Assembly: GCA_029259745.1 (NCBI GenBank) | Contig: JAJDEO010000018.1 | Span: forward strand, 1 to 60,681 | From: Planctomycetota bacterium | GTDB lineage: Bacteria; Planctomycetota; B15-G4 | Direction of reading: 5' to 3' | Length of the DNA stretch: 60,681 bases | Part shown: piece by piece, positions 42,737 through 52,469 of the stretch | How positions within the stretch are numbered: position 1 is the stretch's first letter | Layout of the letters: every line of letters begins with the position of its first letter | Notes under the pieces: generated by a model | Seen by the model: only the letters and a program-made list of their open reading frames with translations | Databases searched by the model: none | What the model was told of the DNA's origin: nothing | Made by a program: the position numbers and the translations under genes

Positions 42737-43764
42737 TGACGGAAGCGGAGGCTCGGCGCCTGCCAAAGGTCGAGTTGCACTGCCATGTCGACGGGGCTGT
42801 GCGGCCGGCGACGCTGCTCGACCTCGCGGCCAAGGGCGGGATCACGCTGCCGGCGACGGACGCCGAGTCGCTTCGCCCATACGTGCAGGTGTCGCCCGAG
42901 TGCCGCACGCTGCGCGACTTCCTCACCACGTTCGAGACGTTCTACCCCGTGCTCGAGGTGGCGGGCGCCATGGAGCGCGCGGCCTTCGAGCTCGTCGAAG
43001 ACATGGCGGCCGATGGGGTCGTCCACCTCGAGGCGCGCTTCTGTCCGGCGCTCCAGGCCAACGATCGACAGAGTGCCGAGGACGTGCTCCGTGCGACGCT
43101 CGCGGGGCTCGAGCAGGGCGCGCGTGCGACGGGCATCTCGGTGGGTGCGATCGTGTGTCTGTACCGCCCGCTGAGTCATGCCGTGAACAGCGAGCTGGCC
43201 CGACTCGCGATCACGCACGCCGACCGGGGTGTCGTCGGAGTCGATCTCGCGGGTCCCGAAGACCTGCCCGGTGCGCCGTTCGCCGAGGCGTTCGAGATCG
43301 TGCGTGAGGGCGGGTTGCCACTCACGATCCACGCCGGCGAAGCGATGGGACCCGAGTCGATCGTCGAGGCCGTCGACACGCTCGTGGCCACGCGCATCGG
43401 GCACGGCGTGGCGCTGCGCGACGACGCCGAGCTTGCCGCGCGCGTCGCCGATCTCGGCGTCACGATCGAGTGCTGCCTGACGTCCAATCTCCACACGGGT
43501 GCCGTCGCGTCACTCGACGAGCATCCTTTCGACGCGCTCCGGCGCGCCGGCCAGGCCGTGACGCTCAACACCGACGACCCGGCCGTGAGCGGTATCACGC
43601 TGTCACACGAACTCGCACTCGCGGCCGACACGTGGGATTACGGTCTCGACGATCTCGAGCAGATCGTGCTCGCTGGCGCGGACGGCGCTTTCCTTGACGA
43701 GGACGGACAACGCGTCTTGCGCGAGCGCGTCACGGCGGGCTTCGAGGCAGCGCGCGCGCGATGA
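42736..43764 (+). CDS. add: Adenosine deaminase
   Basis: The 342-residue protein deaminates adenosine to inosine. It has the amidohydrolase-fold motifs of the family: ELHCHVDGAVRP with H15 and H17, LEARFCP, the acid-bearing TIHAGEAMGPESI, HGV (third ligand region) and NTDDP. These residues bind zinc and the purine. The ATG shares one base with the speA stop (TGATG), so translation is coupled; a GTG at 42733 is an alternative. With purB, the nucleoside phosphorylase and hpt also in this window, purine turnover is well represented. Confidence 0.93.
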   Translation: MTEAEARRLPKVELHCHVDGAVRPATLLDLAAKGGITLPATDAESLRPYVQVSPECRTLRDFLTTFETFYPVLEVAGAMERAAFELVEDMAADGVVHLEARFCPALQANDRQSAEDVLRATLAGLEQGARATGISVGAIVCLYRPLSHAVNSELARLAITHADRGVVGVDLAGPEDLPGAPFAEAFEIVREGGLPLTIHAGEAMGPESIVEAVDTLVATRIGHGVALRDDAELAARVADLGVTIECCLTSNLHTGAVASLDEHPFDALRRAGQAVTLNTDDPAVSGITLSHELALAADTWDYGLDDLEQIVLAGADGAFLDEDGQRVLRERVTAGFEAARAR

Positions 43765-44099
43765 CGCCCGCGAGCGTCTTCATCGACACCGAGCACTTGC
43801 CGTGGCGCGAGTTGCCGGTGACAGGCATCACCTGGAAGAAGCTGCGCTTCGACCCCGCGAGCGGCGCGTCGACGGTGTTGCTGAAGTTCGCGCCCGGCGC
43901 GCGCTATCTTGCCCATGCTCATCCAGCGGGCGAGGAATACTACGTACTCGAGGGCACGCTGCGCGACGGTGCGAACACGTGGGGCGCGGGTGCCTATGTC
44001 CGCCATCCGCCCGGTTCTCGACACGCACCGTCGTCCGACGATGGCTGCCTCGTGCTCGTCATCCTCCCCGCGCCGATCGAGGTTCTCGAGGTCGGCTAA
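43761..44099 (+). CDS. ChrR-like cupin-domain protein
   Basis: The 112-residue protein is a single cupin: FAPGARYLAHAHPAGEEYYVLEG (in parts, about 43-65) gives the first motif with its HxH and glutamate, and YVRHPPGSRHAP the second. It resembles the ChrR anti-sigma cupin and related small metal-binding proteins, but with no sigma partner next to it a sensor or enzyme role is open. It overlaps the adenosine deaminase stop by four bases (ATGA), so it belongs to the speA-add operon. Confidence 0.85.
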   Translation: MTPASVFIDTEHLPWRELPVTGITWKKLRFDPASGASTVLLKFAPGARYLAHAHPAGEEYYVLEGTLRDGANTWGAGAYVRHPPGSRHAPSSDDGCLVLVILPAPIEVLEVG

Positions 44100-44200
44100 C
44101 GGGATCGCGTCACGGTGTCCCGCGGCGGGTTCGTCTCCGAGCGAGCAGGAAAGTGGCGGCGATCGGCGATGCACTGCGTGTGATATGAAGGAGTGATCAC

Positions 44201-45655
44201 ATGCGAGGAGAGCGCGAGATGATGACACGGGAAGTGTGGCGGGCGTGGTTGGCCGTGGTGGTGATCTGCCTCGGCGCGGTGGGTTGCAAGGCGCCGTTCG
44301 ACGAGGGCGTGCTGCCGCACATCGTGATGTTCGACGAGGACGGCGACGCCATCGACGCGGCCGATCCGGGGGGCGGTCGCTATGCAGCCTACGATCGTCT
44401 CGGTGACGCGGAGTACGCGGCTCGCGTGAAGGACACCGTCGACTCCATCAAGGCGTCCGGCCTCGATCGCGTCTTGATCTTCGTGCACGGCGGCCTCAAC
44501 GAGCAGCCTTCGACGATCGACCGCGCCGTCGACCTGTACGGCGACATCCTCGAGAGCGGCTCGTTCCCGATCTTCGTGAACTGGCAGTCGAATCTCATCA
44601 GCTCGTACGGCGATCACCTGTTCCACGTTCGTCAGGGCCGAAAGTACAAGATCACCGCAACTCCGCTGTTTCCCTTCTACCTGCTCGGTGACGTCGGACG
44701 GTCTGCGATGCGCTTGCCGGTCGTCTCGGTGGGACAGGCTCGGGAGGCGGGACAGTCGGTGGGGTGTTGGGAACTCGAGGATCGCGAGGCGCTCACGAAG
44801 GCCCTCGGTGAACTCGAGCGTGCAAGGCGACGCGATCCGGCGACGGCGATCCGCATCGACCGCGGCACCGGAACCGGCGACTGGTTCGACCTCGCGACCG
44901 TGTGGTCGTGGATCACGATTCCGGCGAAAATCGTCAGCGGCTTCATCATCGACACGGCGGGCACGGGGTCGTGGGCGATCATGAAGCGGCGCGTGAATCT
45001 GTTGTTCGAGCAGGCGTCGGATTTCGACGGAACGCGTTCGGAGCGCGAGGCGCGTGGCCTCGTCCTGCTGATGGAGGAGCTCGCGAAGCTCGACATCGCG
45101 GTCGACCTCGTCTCCCACAGCACCGGTGCGCTCGTCGTCGACCGTCTGCTGGTCGAGGCCAGCCAGCGTCACCACGACAACGGTGCGCCGTTCCCGGCGT
45201 TCCGTCACATCGTGTACCTGGCAGCGGCCGATTCGATCCGCCGCAACTTCGATGCGACCTTCGGCTACCTCAGCCACGACGAACGCGCGCGCGTCTTCCA
45301 CGTCATGCTGCACGAAGACGCCGAGCTCGCCGAGGCGAACAAGCTCGACCTCGCGCCGCGCGGTTCGTTGCTCGTGTGGGTTGACGACTTCCTCGATCGT
45401 CCCTCGTCGCTACTCGAACGCACGGCGGGCCGCGCCGACAATCTCATCGCCGCGCTCTTCCTCGTGCCGCAGGAGTTCCGCTCGCGCGTTCACGTCCGCA
45501 TCCTCGACGAGAAATCGGACGACATGCCGACGAAGCACGCTGAGTTCTCACACCCCTGCCCGACGGGCGGCGGCTTCCAGTTCTGGGAGAAGACCGACTG
45601 GTGGCGTTGGTGGGACCCCCAGGGAATGCCGCTGCCACAGCCCGTAGGACCCTGA
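44201..45655 (+). CDS. Lipoprotein with alpha/beta-hydrolase-like domain
   Basis: The 484-residue protein has a lipoprotein-type signal ending LGAVGC (cysteine about residue 29, or 23 from the alternative start). The mature part resembles an alpha/beta hydrolase: RVLIFVHGGLNE near the N-terminus and VDLVSHSTGALVVDRLL with a G/H-S-x-G-type serine elbow (SHSTG). The acid and histidine were not securely placed. It is probably membrane-anchored and extracytoplasmic. ATG 44201 follows AAGGAG at seven bases; ATG 44219 also has AGGAG upstream. The enzyme activity is inferred from the fold only. Confidence 0.72.
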   Translation: MRGEREMMTREVWRAWLAVVVICLGAVGCKAPFDEGVLPHIVMFDEDGDAIDAADPGGGRYAAYDRLGDAEYAARVKDTVDSIKASGLDRVLIFVHGGLNEQPSTIDRAVDLYGDILESGSFPIFVNWQSNLISSYGDHLFHVRQGRKYKITATPLFPFYLLGDVGRSAMRLPVVSVGQAREAGQSVGCWELEDREALTKALGELERARRRDPATAIRIDRGTGTGDWFDLATVWSWITIPAKIVSGFIIDTAGTGSWAIMKRRVNLLFEQASDFDGTRSEREARGLVLLMEELAKLDIAVDLVSHSTGALVVDRLLVEASQRHHDNGAPFPAFRHIVYLAAADSIRRNFDATFGYLSHDERARVFHVMLHEDAELAEANKLDLAPRGSLLVWVDDFLDRPSSLLERTAGRADNLIAALFLVPQEFRSRVHVRILDEKSDDMPTKHAEFSHPCPTGGGFQFWEKTDWWRWWDPQGMPLPQPVGP

Positions 45656-45931
45656 GCTCGCAGGCGCCGGCTGCGGTTTTTCCTTTCGTGCGCATGCCCG
45701 GTTCGACGCTTCGAAAGGCGGTGGGCTCCTCGGAGCTACGGGCGCGTTTGGCTCCCGGTGGACTCCGGCAGGATGTCCGGTGTGCCGGTACCATCGAGGT
45801 GTCGAACGGGCTTGCCGGTTCGGCTTCCGGCGCGACGAGTAGGTCACGCTGCGGGAAGCCGGTCAGACCGCATGGGCTCTGCCACGCACGCCGCGATTCG
45901 ATAACCAAGTCTCTCTCGAGAGGGGTTCGCC

Positions 45932-48910
45932 ATGCGCACACTCTTTGCGTTGATCATCATTCTGCTCGCTACCTCGTTGGCGACAGCGCAGCAACTCCTG
46001 CTCGACATCAACACCGAGCCTGTCGTCGACGAACCTGTCGCGTCACCGAAGGAACTGACGACCGTCGACGGCATCACGTACTTCTCGGCCGACACGATCT
46101 ATCTCGAACAAGGACGCGAGTTGTGGCGTACGGACGGCACGGACGTCGGCACGTGGCTCGTCGCCGACATCGCGCCGGGCTCGGAGAGCAGCAACCCGAA
46201 GGACATCGTCGACCTGGGCGACGGCACGTTGATCTTCGCGGCGACGACGGCGCTCGGCACGGAGCTCTGGCGTTCGGACGGCACGGCGGCCGGAACGATG
46301 CTGGTGCGCGACATCGCCGCCGGTGCGGATTCGTCGTCTCCGTCGAAGCTCGTCGCGTTCCAGGGCAAGGTCTACTTCTTCGCGACCGACGGCGTCACGG
46401 GCCAGGAACTCTGGACGACGGACGGCACGATGTCCGGCACGCAGCTCGTACTCGACACCCAGCCGGGCTCGTCGGGCTTCGTCGGCCGCGTCATCGCCAC
46501 GCCGAACACGCTCTTCGTCGCCTCGCGCGACCCCGTCAGCTTCTCGCAGTTCCGTGTCCAGGCGTCCACGGACGGAGTCAACTTCACGTCGCTCTTCGTC
46601 GGTGGTCCCGCGATCATCATCGACTCGCTCGACTTCGTGCCCTTCGGTGATCTCCTCTACTTCCGCGGCGGCGCTCTCCCGTGGATCTCGGACGGCACGG
46701 TCGCCGGCACCTACTCGATCTGCGACTGCGAGTTCGCCCAAGACGCGACGGCCGCGGGCGATGTCGTCTTCTTCGTCGCCAGCACGCCGGCGACGGGTTA
46801 CGAGCTGTGGGTCACGGACGGCTCGGAGGCTGGCACGCATCTCGTCGAGGAAGTCGATCCGGGCACCGGCAACGGCGTGATCATCACGGCGATGCTTCCG
46901 ATCGGTCCCGGTGAGATCGTCTTCGCCGGTGAGCGTCCCGACGTCGGACGAGAGCTGTTCGTCGCGGACACGACGTCGGTGTCGCTCTACGCCGACGTCC
47001 TGCCCGGACCGTTCTCCTCGCGTCCGCTGCCCTTCTCGACCGTGGGCTCGAGCTTCGTCTTCTCGACCGATCCGAGCGGAGGTCCGCGGGAACTCTACGC
47101 GTCGAACGGAACGCCGGGCCAGTTCGACGCACTCTTGAACGTCGAGGGTTTCATTCCATCGTTCTCGCTGAACGGCAGCACGCTCATCTTCGCCGCCGAC
47201 ACGACGTCCGAGGGCGAGCAGCTCTACTCCACCGACGGCACCGCCCTCGGCACCGGCGTCGTGGCCGACATCACACCCGAACCGACGCAGAGCTCGCTGC
47301 CTTCGCGCCTCGTCCAAGCGGGCGACCTCGGGTTCTTCTTCGCGACGGCACCCGCAACGGGACGCGAACTCTACGTCACCGACGGCACCACGGCCGGCAC
47401 GCAGCTCGTCGCTGACCTCGTGCCGGGGCCCGACAGCAGCGTGCGGGCCGAGTCGAAGCTCGTCGCGACGGGCGACAAGGTCGTCTTCATGGTGGACGCC
47501 ACGCCGCTCGCCGCGCCGTACGTCAGCGATGGCACGGCGGCCGGCACCTTCCCGCTCGCGACGCCGAGCGCAGACACGCTCATCTCGGACATCGACGTGC
47601 TCGACGACGTGGCGTACTTCTTCCACGCCGACGCGGCCTTCGGTCGCCAGCTCTGGAAGTCGGACGGCACGATCGCCGGAACCGGGATGGTCGCCGACAT
47701 CTCGCCGGGCGTGAACGGCGTCTCGGCGGGCGAGATCGTGGCGGTCGGCGATCGCATCTACTTCACGCCGATCGTCGGAGGCGTCGGCGTCGAGCCCTGG
47801 GTCACCGACGGCACTGCGGTCGGAACGATGCTCCTCATGGACATCGGGTCCGGAATCGCGTCGTCGTATCCCGAAGGCTTCGCGACGTTCGGCGACAAGG
47901 TCGTGTTCAGCGCATCGATCGTCAGCGTCGGACGCGAACTCTGGGTGTCCGACGGAACGCCCGCGGGCACATCGCTCGCCTATGACGTTTTCCCCGGAAG
48001 CACGTCCGGCGACCCGGACGAGTTCACGGAGCTCGGTGAGCTGCTCTTCTTCAACGCCCGGATGATGGACGAGCGACGTCTGTTCGTCACCGACGCGACG
48101 TTCTCCTCGCTCACGGAACTCTACGCCTGGCCCTCGGCCCTGAGTCAACCGCTCGTCGCACTCGGCGACCGTGTCGTCTTCCTGTCCATCATCGGCAGCG
48201 AGAAGGGTGTGTGGACCACGGACGGAACCGTGGCCGGGACGACGTTGATCGTCGCTGAGGACACGGTCTGGCCGTCGGCACCCCTGGGGCGACCCGGTAC
48301 CAATGACCTGCTCGCCTTCTCCGGCTTCGTCCCGCCCTACACGGGGAGCTTCCAGCGCAGGCTCTGGGTGACGGACGGCACGCTTGCCGGAACACAGCTC
48401 GTGCCCCAAGACGTCACGAGTCCCGTGTCAACTCCCGCGACCCTCTCGCGCCTCGGAAACCAGACGACGGTCACCGCCTACGTCCCGCTCGTCGGAACGG
48501 AGCTCTTCACGCTGCCGCTGGTCGACACGGGCGCCTACGTCGTCGAGACGGTTGGCGTCGGGTGCGCGGGCACCGGCGGCGTCCCCGCGATGGTGACGAG
48601 CGGCGCGGCCGCTGATGGCGAACTCTTCACGATCGGGCTTGAGGATGCCTTCCCGAACTCGCTCAGCTATCTCGTCGTCTCGACGTCGGTCGGCAGCATC
48701 GCGCCCAGCGGTTGTGCGCTCGTTCCCGACCCGCCGATCCTCCTGCCGCTGAGCACGGACGCCCAAGGGGGCGTGTCCATTCCGTTCGTGCCGGACGCTT
48801 CGTTCATCGGTCTGCGCGTTCTCGCGCAGTGGGCGACACTCGACCCCGAAGGCGAGTTCCTCAACAAGGCGAGCCTGAGCCCGGGGCTCGAGGTCGTGTT
48901 CGGTCCGTGA
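45932..48910 (+). CDS. Secreted ELWxxDGT-repeat propeller protein
   Basis: The 992-residue protein has a signal peptide (LFALIIILLATSLATAQQ). It carries about 16 copies of the ELWxxDGTxxGT motif, for example ELWRTDGTDVGT, ELWRSDGTAAGT, ELWVSDGTPAGT and RLWVTDGTLAGT, some degenerate. These are typical of multi-blade beta-propeller extracellular proteins. The last 120 residues carry VGVGCAG (about 874-880) and a cysteine-poor beta sandwich ending in VVFGP. That terminal module is common in planctomycete secreted proteins and may aid export or anchoring. Substrate or binding target unknown. The ATG follows GAGAGGGG. It ends six bases from the convergent aminotransferase. Confidence 0.88.
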   Translation: MRTLFALIIILLATSLATAQQLLLDINTEPVVDEPVASPKELTTVDGITYFSADTIYLEQGRELWRTDGTDVGTWLVADIAPGSESSNPKDIVDLGDGTLIFAATTALGTELWRSDGTAAGTMLVRDIAAGADSSSPSKLVAFQGKVYFFATDGVTGQELWTTDGTMSGTQLVLDTQPGSSGFVGRVIATPNTLFVASRDPVSFSQFRVQASTDGVNFTSLFVGGPAIIIDSLDFVPFGDLLYFRGGALPWISDGTVAGTYSICDCEFAQDATAAGDVVFFVASTPATGYELWVTDGSEAGTHLVEEVDPGTGNGVIITAMLPIGPGEIVFAGERPDVGRELFVADTTSVSLYADVLPGPFSSRPLPFSTVGSSFVFSTDPSGGPRELYASNGTPGQFDALLNVEGFIPSFSLNGSTLIFAADTTSEGEQLYSTDGTALGTGVVADITPEPTQSSLPSRLVQAGDLGFFFATAPATGRELYVTDGTTAGTQLVADLVPGPDSSVRAESKLVATGDKVVFMVDATPLAAPYVSDGTAAGTFPLATPSADTLISDIDVLDDVAYFFHADAAFGRQLWKSDGTIAGTGMVADISPGVNGVSAGEIVAVGDRIYFTPIVGGVGVEPWVTDGTAVGTMLLMDIGSGIASSYPEGFATFGDKVVFSASIVSVGRELWVSDGTPAGTSLAYDVFPGSTSGDPDEFTELGELLFFNARMMDERRLFVTDATFSSLTELYAWPSALSQPLVALGDRVVFLSIIGSEKGVWTTDGTVAGTTLIVAEDTVWPSAPLGRPGTNDLLAFSGFVPPYTGSFQRRLWVTDGTLAGTQLVPQDVTSPVSTPATLSRLGNQTTVTAYVPLVGTELFTLPLVDTGAYVVETVGVGCAGTGGVPAMVTSGAAADGELFTIGLEDAFPNSLSYLVVSTSVGSIAPSGCALVPDPPILLPLSTDAQGGVSIPFVPDASFIGLRVLAQWATLDPEGEFLNKASLSPGLEVVFGP

Positions 48911-48916
48911 CGCGTG

Positions 48917-50170
48917 TCAACTCGCCGGAGCCCCCGCGCAGAGCTTCTCGAGGGCGTCCAACCCGCGCGTGATCTCTGCGAGGCTCGGGCCGAAACTCAG
49001 CCGCACGTAGTGGTGCAGACGCGACGGGATGCCGCGTCGTCGCTGACCCGGGTTCACGTCGAAGAAGCGCCCGGGCACGGTGATGACGCGGTGCTCGAGC
49101 GCAGCCTCGAAGAAGTCCATGCCGTTGCGCAGTGAAGGGTCGAGGTTCTCGAGACTCGCGAAGCAGTAGAACCCGCCGCGTGGCTCGTGGTTGATCACGA
49201 AGCCCATGGCGCGCAGGCGATCGATCATGAGGCGGCGCTTCGTCTTGAAGGCCGCGTGGATGGCGCTCGCCTCGGCGTCGGCGACCTCGGGGGCGAGCAG
49301 CGGGATGGCGGCGTTCTGCACGGGGTGCGGCGCGCCGCCGTCGAGGAAGGAGCCAGCCGAGGTGACGGCAGCCACGACGTCCGCGGGGCCGAGCGTCCAG
49401 GCCAGACGCAGTCCCGGGTAGCGCCAGTTCTTCGTCAAGCCATCGACGATCATGACCGGGTCTTCGTTGACGTCGTAGACGTGCGCGGCTGCACTGTTCG
49501 CGCCGACGGCCGAGCGCGCATCGCCATAGATGTAGTGCGAGTAGAACTCGTCGAAGATGAACGCGCAGCGCGTCTCGCGCGCCGTCGCGACCCACGCCTC
49601 GAGGTCGTCGCCCGCCACGATGTCGCCGGTCGGGTTGCAGGGATTCGAGAGCAGCAAGGCGCCGAGTCCGCGGCCGACGATCTCGTTGCCCAGCCGTTCG
49701 GGGCTCGGGAGCCGCAGGTCGGGGTTGAGGATCGGGATGGGGACGAAGTCGCGGAAGATGTCGAGCAGCTCTTCGTACGCCGTGTAGTCGGGCAGGAAGT
49801 GACCGAGGTTGACGCGATCGAGAACCGCCGCGAGGCGCGTCAGTCCGGCCCGTCCACCCGACGAGATGACGACGTTCTCGGGACCGTACTGCGAGCGCTT
49901 GCCGCGCCGGAAGCGTTCGTTGTAGAGGTTCGCGACGGCTGCGCGCAGGGCGGGGACGCCGCCGACGGGCGCGTACTCACACGTCGCGGCCTGCACGGGG
50001 ATCGACGTGAGGCGCGCCGGCGATCCTGGCAGCTCGCCGGTCTCCGGCGCTCCCTGGCCCAGGTTCGCCCATTCGTCGGAGTTCTGTCCGAAGCCGAGCG
50101 ACGCGGCTCTCTCCATGACGTAGATCACGCCCGTGCGCGGGACTGGAGTGAAGCTGTTCACGACGGACAT
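48917..50170 (-). CDS. Class I/II aminotransferase
   Basis: The 417-residue fold type I PLP enzyme carries NVVISSGGRAGLTR at the phosphate-binding strand, LLSNPCNPTGDIV, FIFDEFYSHYIYG and the PLP lysine K247 in GLTKNWRYPGLRLAW. The C-terminal HHYVRLSFGP holds the substrate-carboxylate arginine. It would transfer an amino group between an amino acid and a keto acid; the substrate cannot be set from sequence. It is the last gene of a four-gene minus-strand operon, 22 bases after the kinase/lyase fusion, so it may handle the product of that enzyme. Confidence 0.92.
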   Translation of the reverse strand: MSVVNSFTPVPRTGVIYVMERAASLGFGQNSDEWANLGQGAPETGELPGSPARLTSIPVQAATCEYAPVGGVPALRAAVANLYNERFRRGKRSQYGPENVVISSGGRAGLTRLAAVLDRVNLGHFLPDYTAYEELLDIFRDFVPIPILNPDLRLPSPERLGNEIVGRGLGALLLSNPCNPTGDIVAGDDLEAWVATARETRCAFIFDEFYSHYIYGDARSAVGANSAAAHVYDVNEDPVMIVDGLTKNWRYPGLRLAWTLGPADVVAAVTSAGSFLDGGAPHPVQNAAIPLLAPEVADAEASAIHAAFKTKRRLMIDRLRAMGFVINHEPRGGFYCFASLENLDPSLRNGMDFFEAALEHRVITVPGRFFDVNPGQRRRGIPSRLHHYVRLSFGPSLAEITRGLDALEKLCAGAPAS

Positions 50171-50192
50171 GGGTGATTCTCGTGGGGCGGGG

Positions 50193-52460
50193 TCAGCTGA
50201 GGAGCGTACGGAAGGCTTCGTCGAGTGCGCGCAGGGTGCGGTCGACATCGTGGCGGTCGATGACCATCGGTGGCTTGATCTTGATGACGTTGCCGAGCGG
50301 GCCGTCGGTGCTGAGGAGGAATCCGCGTTGGCGCATGGCATTCACGACGGACGTGGCCTCCTCGCGCGCCGGCGTGAGTGCCGCGCGGTCCGTGACGAGT
50401 TCGACGCCGAGGAACAGACCGACCCCGCGGACGTCACCGATGATCTCATGGCGCTTGGCGAGTTGTTCGAGGCCGTGCTTGAAGTGCGACCCGACGTCGA
50501 GCGCGTGCTGCTGGAGCCCCTCGGATTCGATGACGTCGAGCACGGCCATGCCGATCGCGCACGACACGGGGTTGCCGCCGAACGTTGCGAAGAACTCCAT
50601 GCCGTTGTCGAACGAATCCGCGATGGCGCGGCGCGTGACGACGGCGGCCATCGGGTGTCCGTTCCCGATCGGCTTGCCCATCACGACGATGTCGGGCACG
50701 ACGGTCTGCTGTTCGAATGCCCACATGTGCGTGCCGACGCGACCGAAGCCCACCTGGACCTCGTCGGCGATGAAGAGCCCGCCGGCGGCGCGTACATGTT
50801 CGACGGCTCGCGCGAAGTAGCCGGGCGGCGGGACGACCTGCCCGCCGCAACCCAGAAGCGACTCGCTGATGAATCCGGCGATCGGACGGCCGGCCTCGGC
50901 GATCACGCGCCCGACCTCGTCGCCGTAGCGCACGCCCGTGGCTTCGTCAGCGCCCTTGAACGCACCGCGGTAGCCGTCGGCGACGGGCACGACGTGCACC
51001 CAGTCGTCGGCGCGCCCGCTCCCGCCGCGGCCCATGAACTTGTACGGGCTGATCGCGATCAATGCCGACGTGTGTCCGTGGTAGGCGCCGTCGACGACGA
51101 GCATGTCGTCACGTCCGGTGTGCGTCTTCGCGAGGCGCAGCGCGAGTTCGTTGGCCTCGCTGCCCGAGTTCACGAAGAAGCACGTGTCGAGTTCGTCGGG
51201 GAGCGTGGCGCAGAGGCGCTCGGCGTAGTCGGTGAGCTGGTCGTAGAGGTAGCGCGAGTTCGTGTTGAGCTGCGCCATCTGGAGCTGACCGGCCGCGACG
51301 ACGTGGGGGTGACAGTGGCCCACGTGGCAGACGTTGTTGACGAGGTCGAGGAAGGGGCGTCCGCGGTGGTCGAAGAGGTGCGCGCCGCGACCGCGCACGA
51401 TCTTGAGCGGCTCGTCGTAGGCCAGCGACAAGGCCGGGTTGAGGCGCCGTCGGCGCACTTCGCGCAGGGCGTCCGGCGAGGGGCCGGTCTTCGCGGGCAC
51501 GATGTCCGTGGCGGCGCACAGGCGCTCGGTGGCGTCGGCGGGTGAGACGTCGATGAGCGCGAGAAGCAGCTCCCACGCGGGCTTCTCGGACACGAACCAG
51601 CTGGCGCGCGATGCGTCGAGGGTGCGGCGCTCGGCGCAGGTCGCCACGGTGACGGCGAGGCGTCCGAGGATCAGCGGGAAGAGGACGTCGACCTCGTCGC
51701 GGAGCAGCGCGCGCCGCTCGTGGTACCCGGCGATCACGTCGGCCGCGCGTTCGAAGGGCGCCGCCGAACGCTGCATGACATACGACAGTGTGATCGCGAG
51801 TTCACACACGAACGGGTTGCGGAGGCAGTCACCGAAGTCGAGGACGCCGACGATGTCGACCGCGCCGACGAGGATGTTCTCGTCGTTCGCGTCACCGTGG
51901 ATGAGGCCCTGCGGCAGCCCTGCGAGGAACGGTGCGTAGGCCGTGAAGAGCGCGAAGGCCTCGTCGAGCGCGCGTCGCCGCGCCGGCGAGTCGATCAGCG
52001 CTGTGAGTGCGCGATGCTGCGCGGCGCGTGCGAGGTCCCAGCGATGCGTGCGTGTGGCGTTCGGATGGTCGACGCCCTGCAGCGCTGCGGCCATGCCTGC
52101 GAGGAGTGATCCGAGTGAGCGACAACGCGCGCTGCTCGGTTCGCCTGCATCGCCCCAGGGTGTTCCGTCGACGAACTCGAGCAGTTGCGCGGCGTGCCCT
52201 TCGGCGCTCCAGGCCACGAGGTCGCCCGAGGTCGTCGGCACGACGGTGGGGAGCGTGAGCGAGGGTTCGGCGGCGGCGAGTGCCGCGATGGCCGCGTGTT
52301 CGAGTTCGAGGTCGCCGGCCGTCGTCGACGGCATCACCTTCAAGACGAAGCGTCGACCGTCATCCGTCTCGACGAGCACGTTGTCGTTCTCGCCGGGGAG
52401 CTTCGTGAGCTCGCCGGCGAGATCGAACGCCTCGAGGAGGAGGCGCGCGTGAGCTTCCAT
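50193..52460 (-). CDS. Fused small-molecule kinase and class III aminotransferase-fold phospho-lyase
   Basis: The 755-residue protein joins two enzymes. Residues about 1-330 are an APH/choline-kinase-like fold with GLIHGDANDENILV (H188, D190) and GVLDFGD, so the catalytic aspartate is intact. Residues about 345-755 are a class III PLP enzyme: VNNVCHVGHCHP, VNSGSEANELALR, DGAYHGHTSA, FIADEVQVGFGR and lysine K596 in VMGKPIGNGHPM. The class III part resembles the ethanolamine-phosphate and 5-phosphohydroxylysine phospho-lyase family, and the kinase part the hydroxylysine kinase family. Together they could phosphorylate an amino alcohol and then eliminate phosphate. Substrate is inferred, not shown. 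Nine bases separate it from hpt upstream. Confidence 0.88.
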   Translation of the reverse strand: MEAHARLLLEAFDLAGELTKLPGENDNVLVETDDGRRFVLKVMPSTTAGDLELEHAAIAALAAAEPSLTLPTVVPTTSGDLVAWSAEGHAAQLLEFVDGTPWGDAGEPSSARCRSLGSLLAGMAAALQGVDHPNATRTHRWDLARAAQHRALTALIDSPARRRALDEAFALFTAYAPFLAGLPQGLIHGDANDENILVGAVDIVGVLDFGDCLRNPFVCELAITLSYVMQRSAAPFERAADVIAGYHERRALLRDEVDVLFPLILGRLAVTVATCAERRTLDASRASWFVSEKPAWELLLALIDVSPADATERLCAATDIVPAKTGPSPDALREVRRRRLNPALSLAYDEPLKIVRGRGAHLFDHRGRPFLDLVNNVCHVGHCHPHVVAAGQLQMAQLNTNSRYLYDQLTDYAERLCATLPDELDTCFFVNSGSEANELALRLAKTHTGRDDMLVVDGAYHGHTSALIAISPYKFMGRGGSGRADDWVHVVPVADGYRGAFKGADEATGVRYGDEVGRVIAEAGRPIAGFISESLLGCGGQVVPPPGYFARAVEHVRAAGGLFIADEVQVGFGRVGTHMWAFEQQTVVPDIVVMGKPIGNGHPMAAVVTRRAIADSFDNGMEFFATFGGNPVSCAIGMAVLDVIESEGLQQHALDVGSHFKHGLEQLAKRHEIIGDVRGVGLFLGVELVTDRAALTPAREEATSVVNAMRQRGFLLSTDGPLGNVIKIKPPMVIDRHDVDRTLRALDEAFRTLLS

Positions 52461-52469
52461 GAAACGACG

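Noticed and set aside
46043..48409. 788-codon open frame opposite the ELWxxDGT gene
   Set aside because: Repetitive codons in the sense gene create a repetitive antisense frame; no independent start signal or domain.
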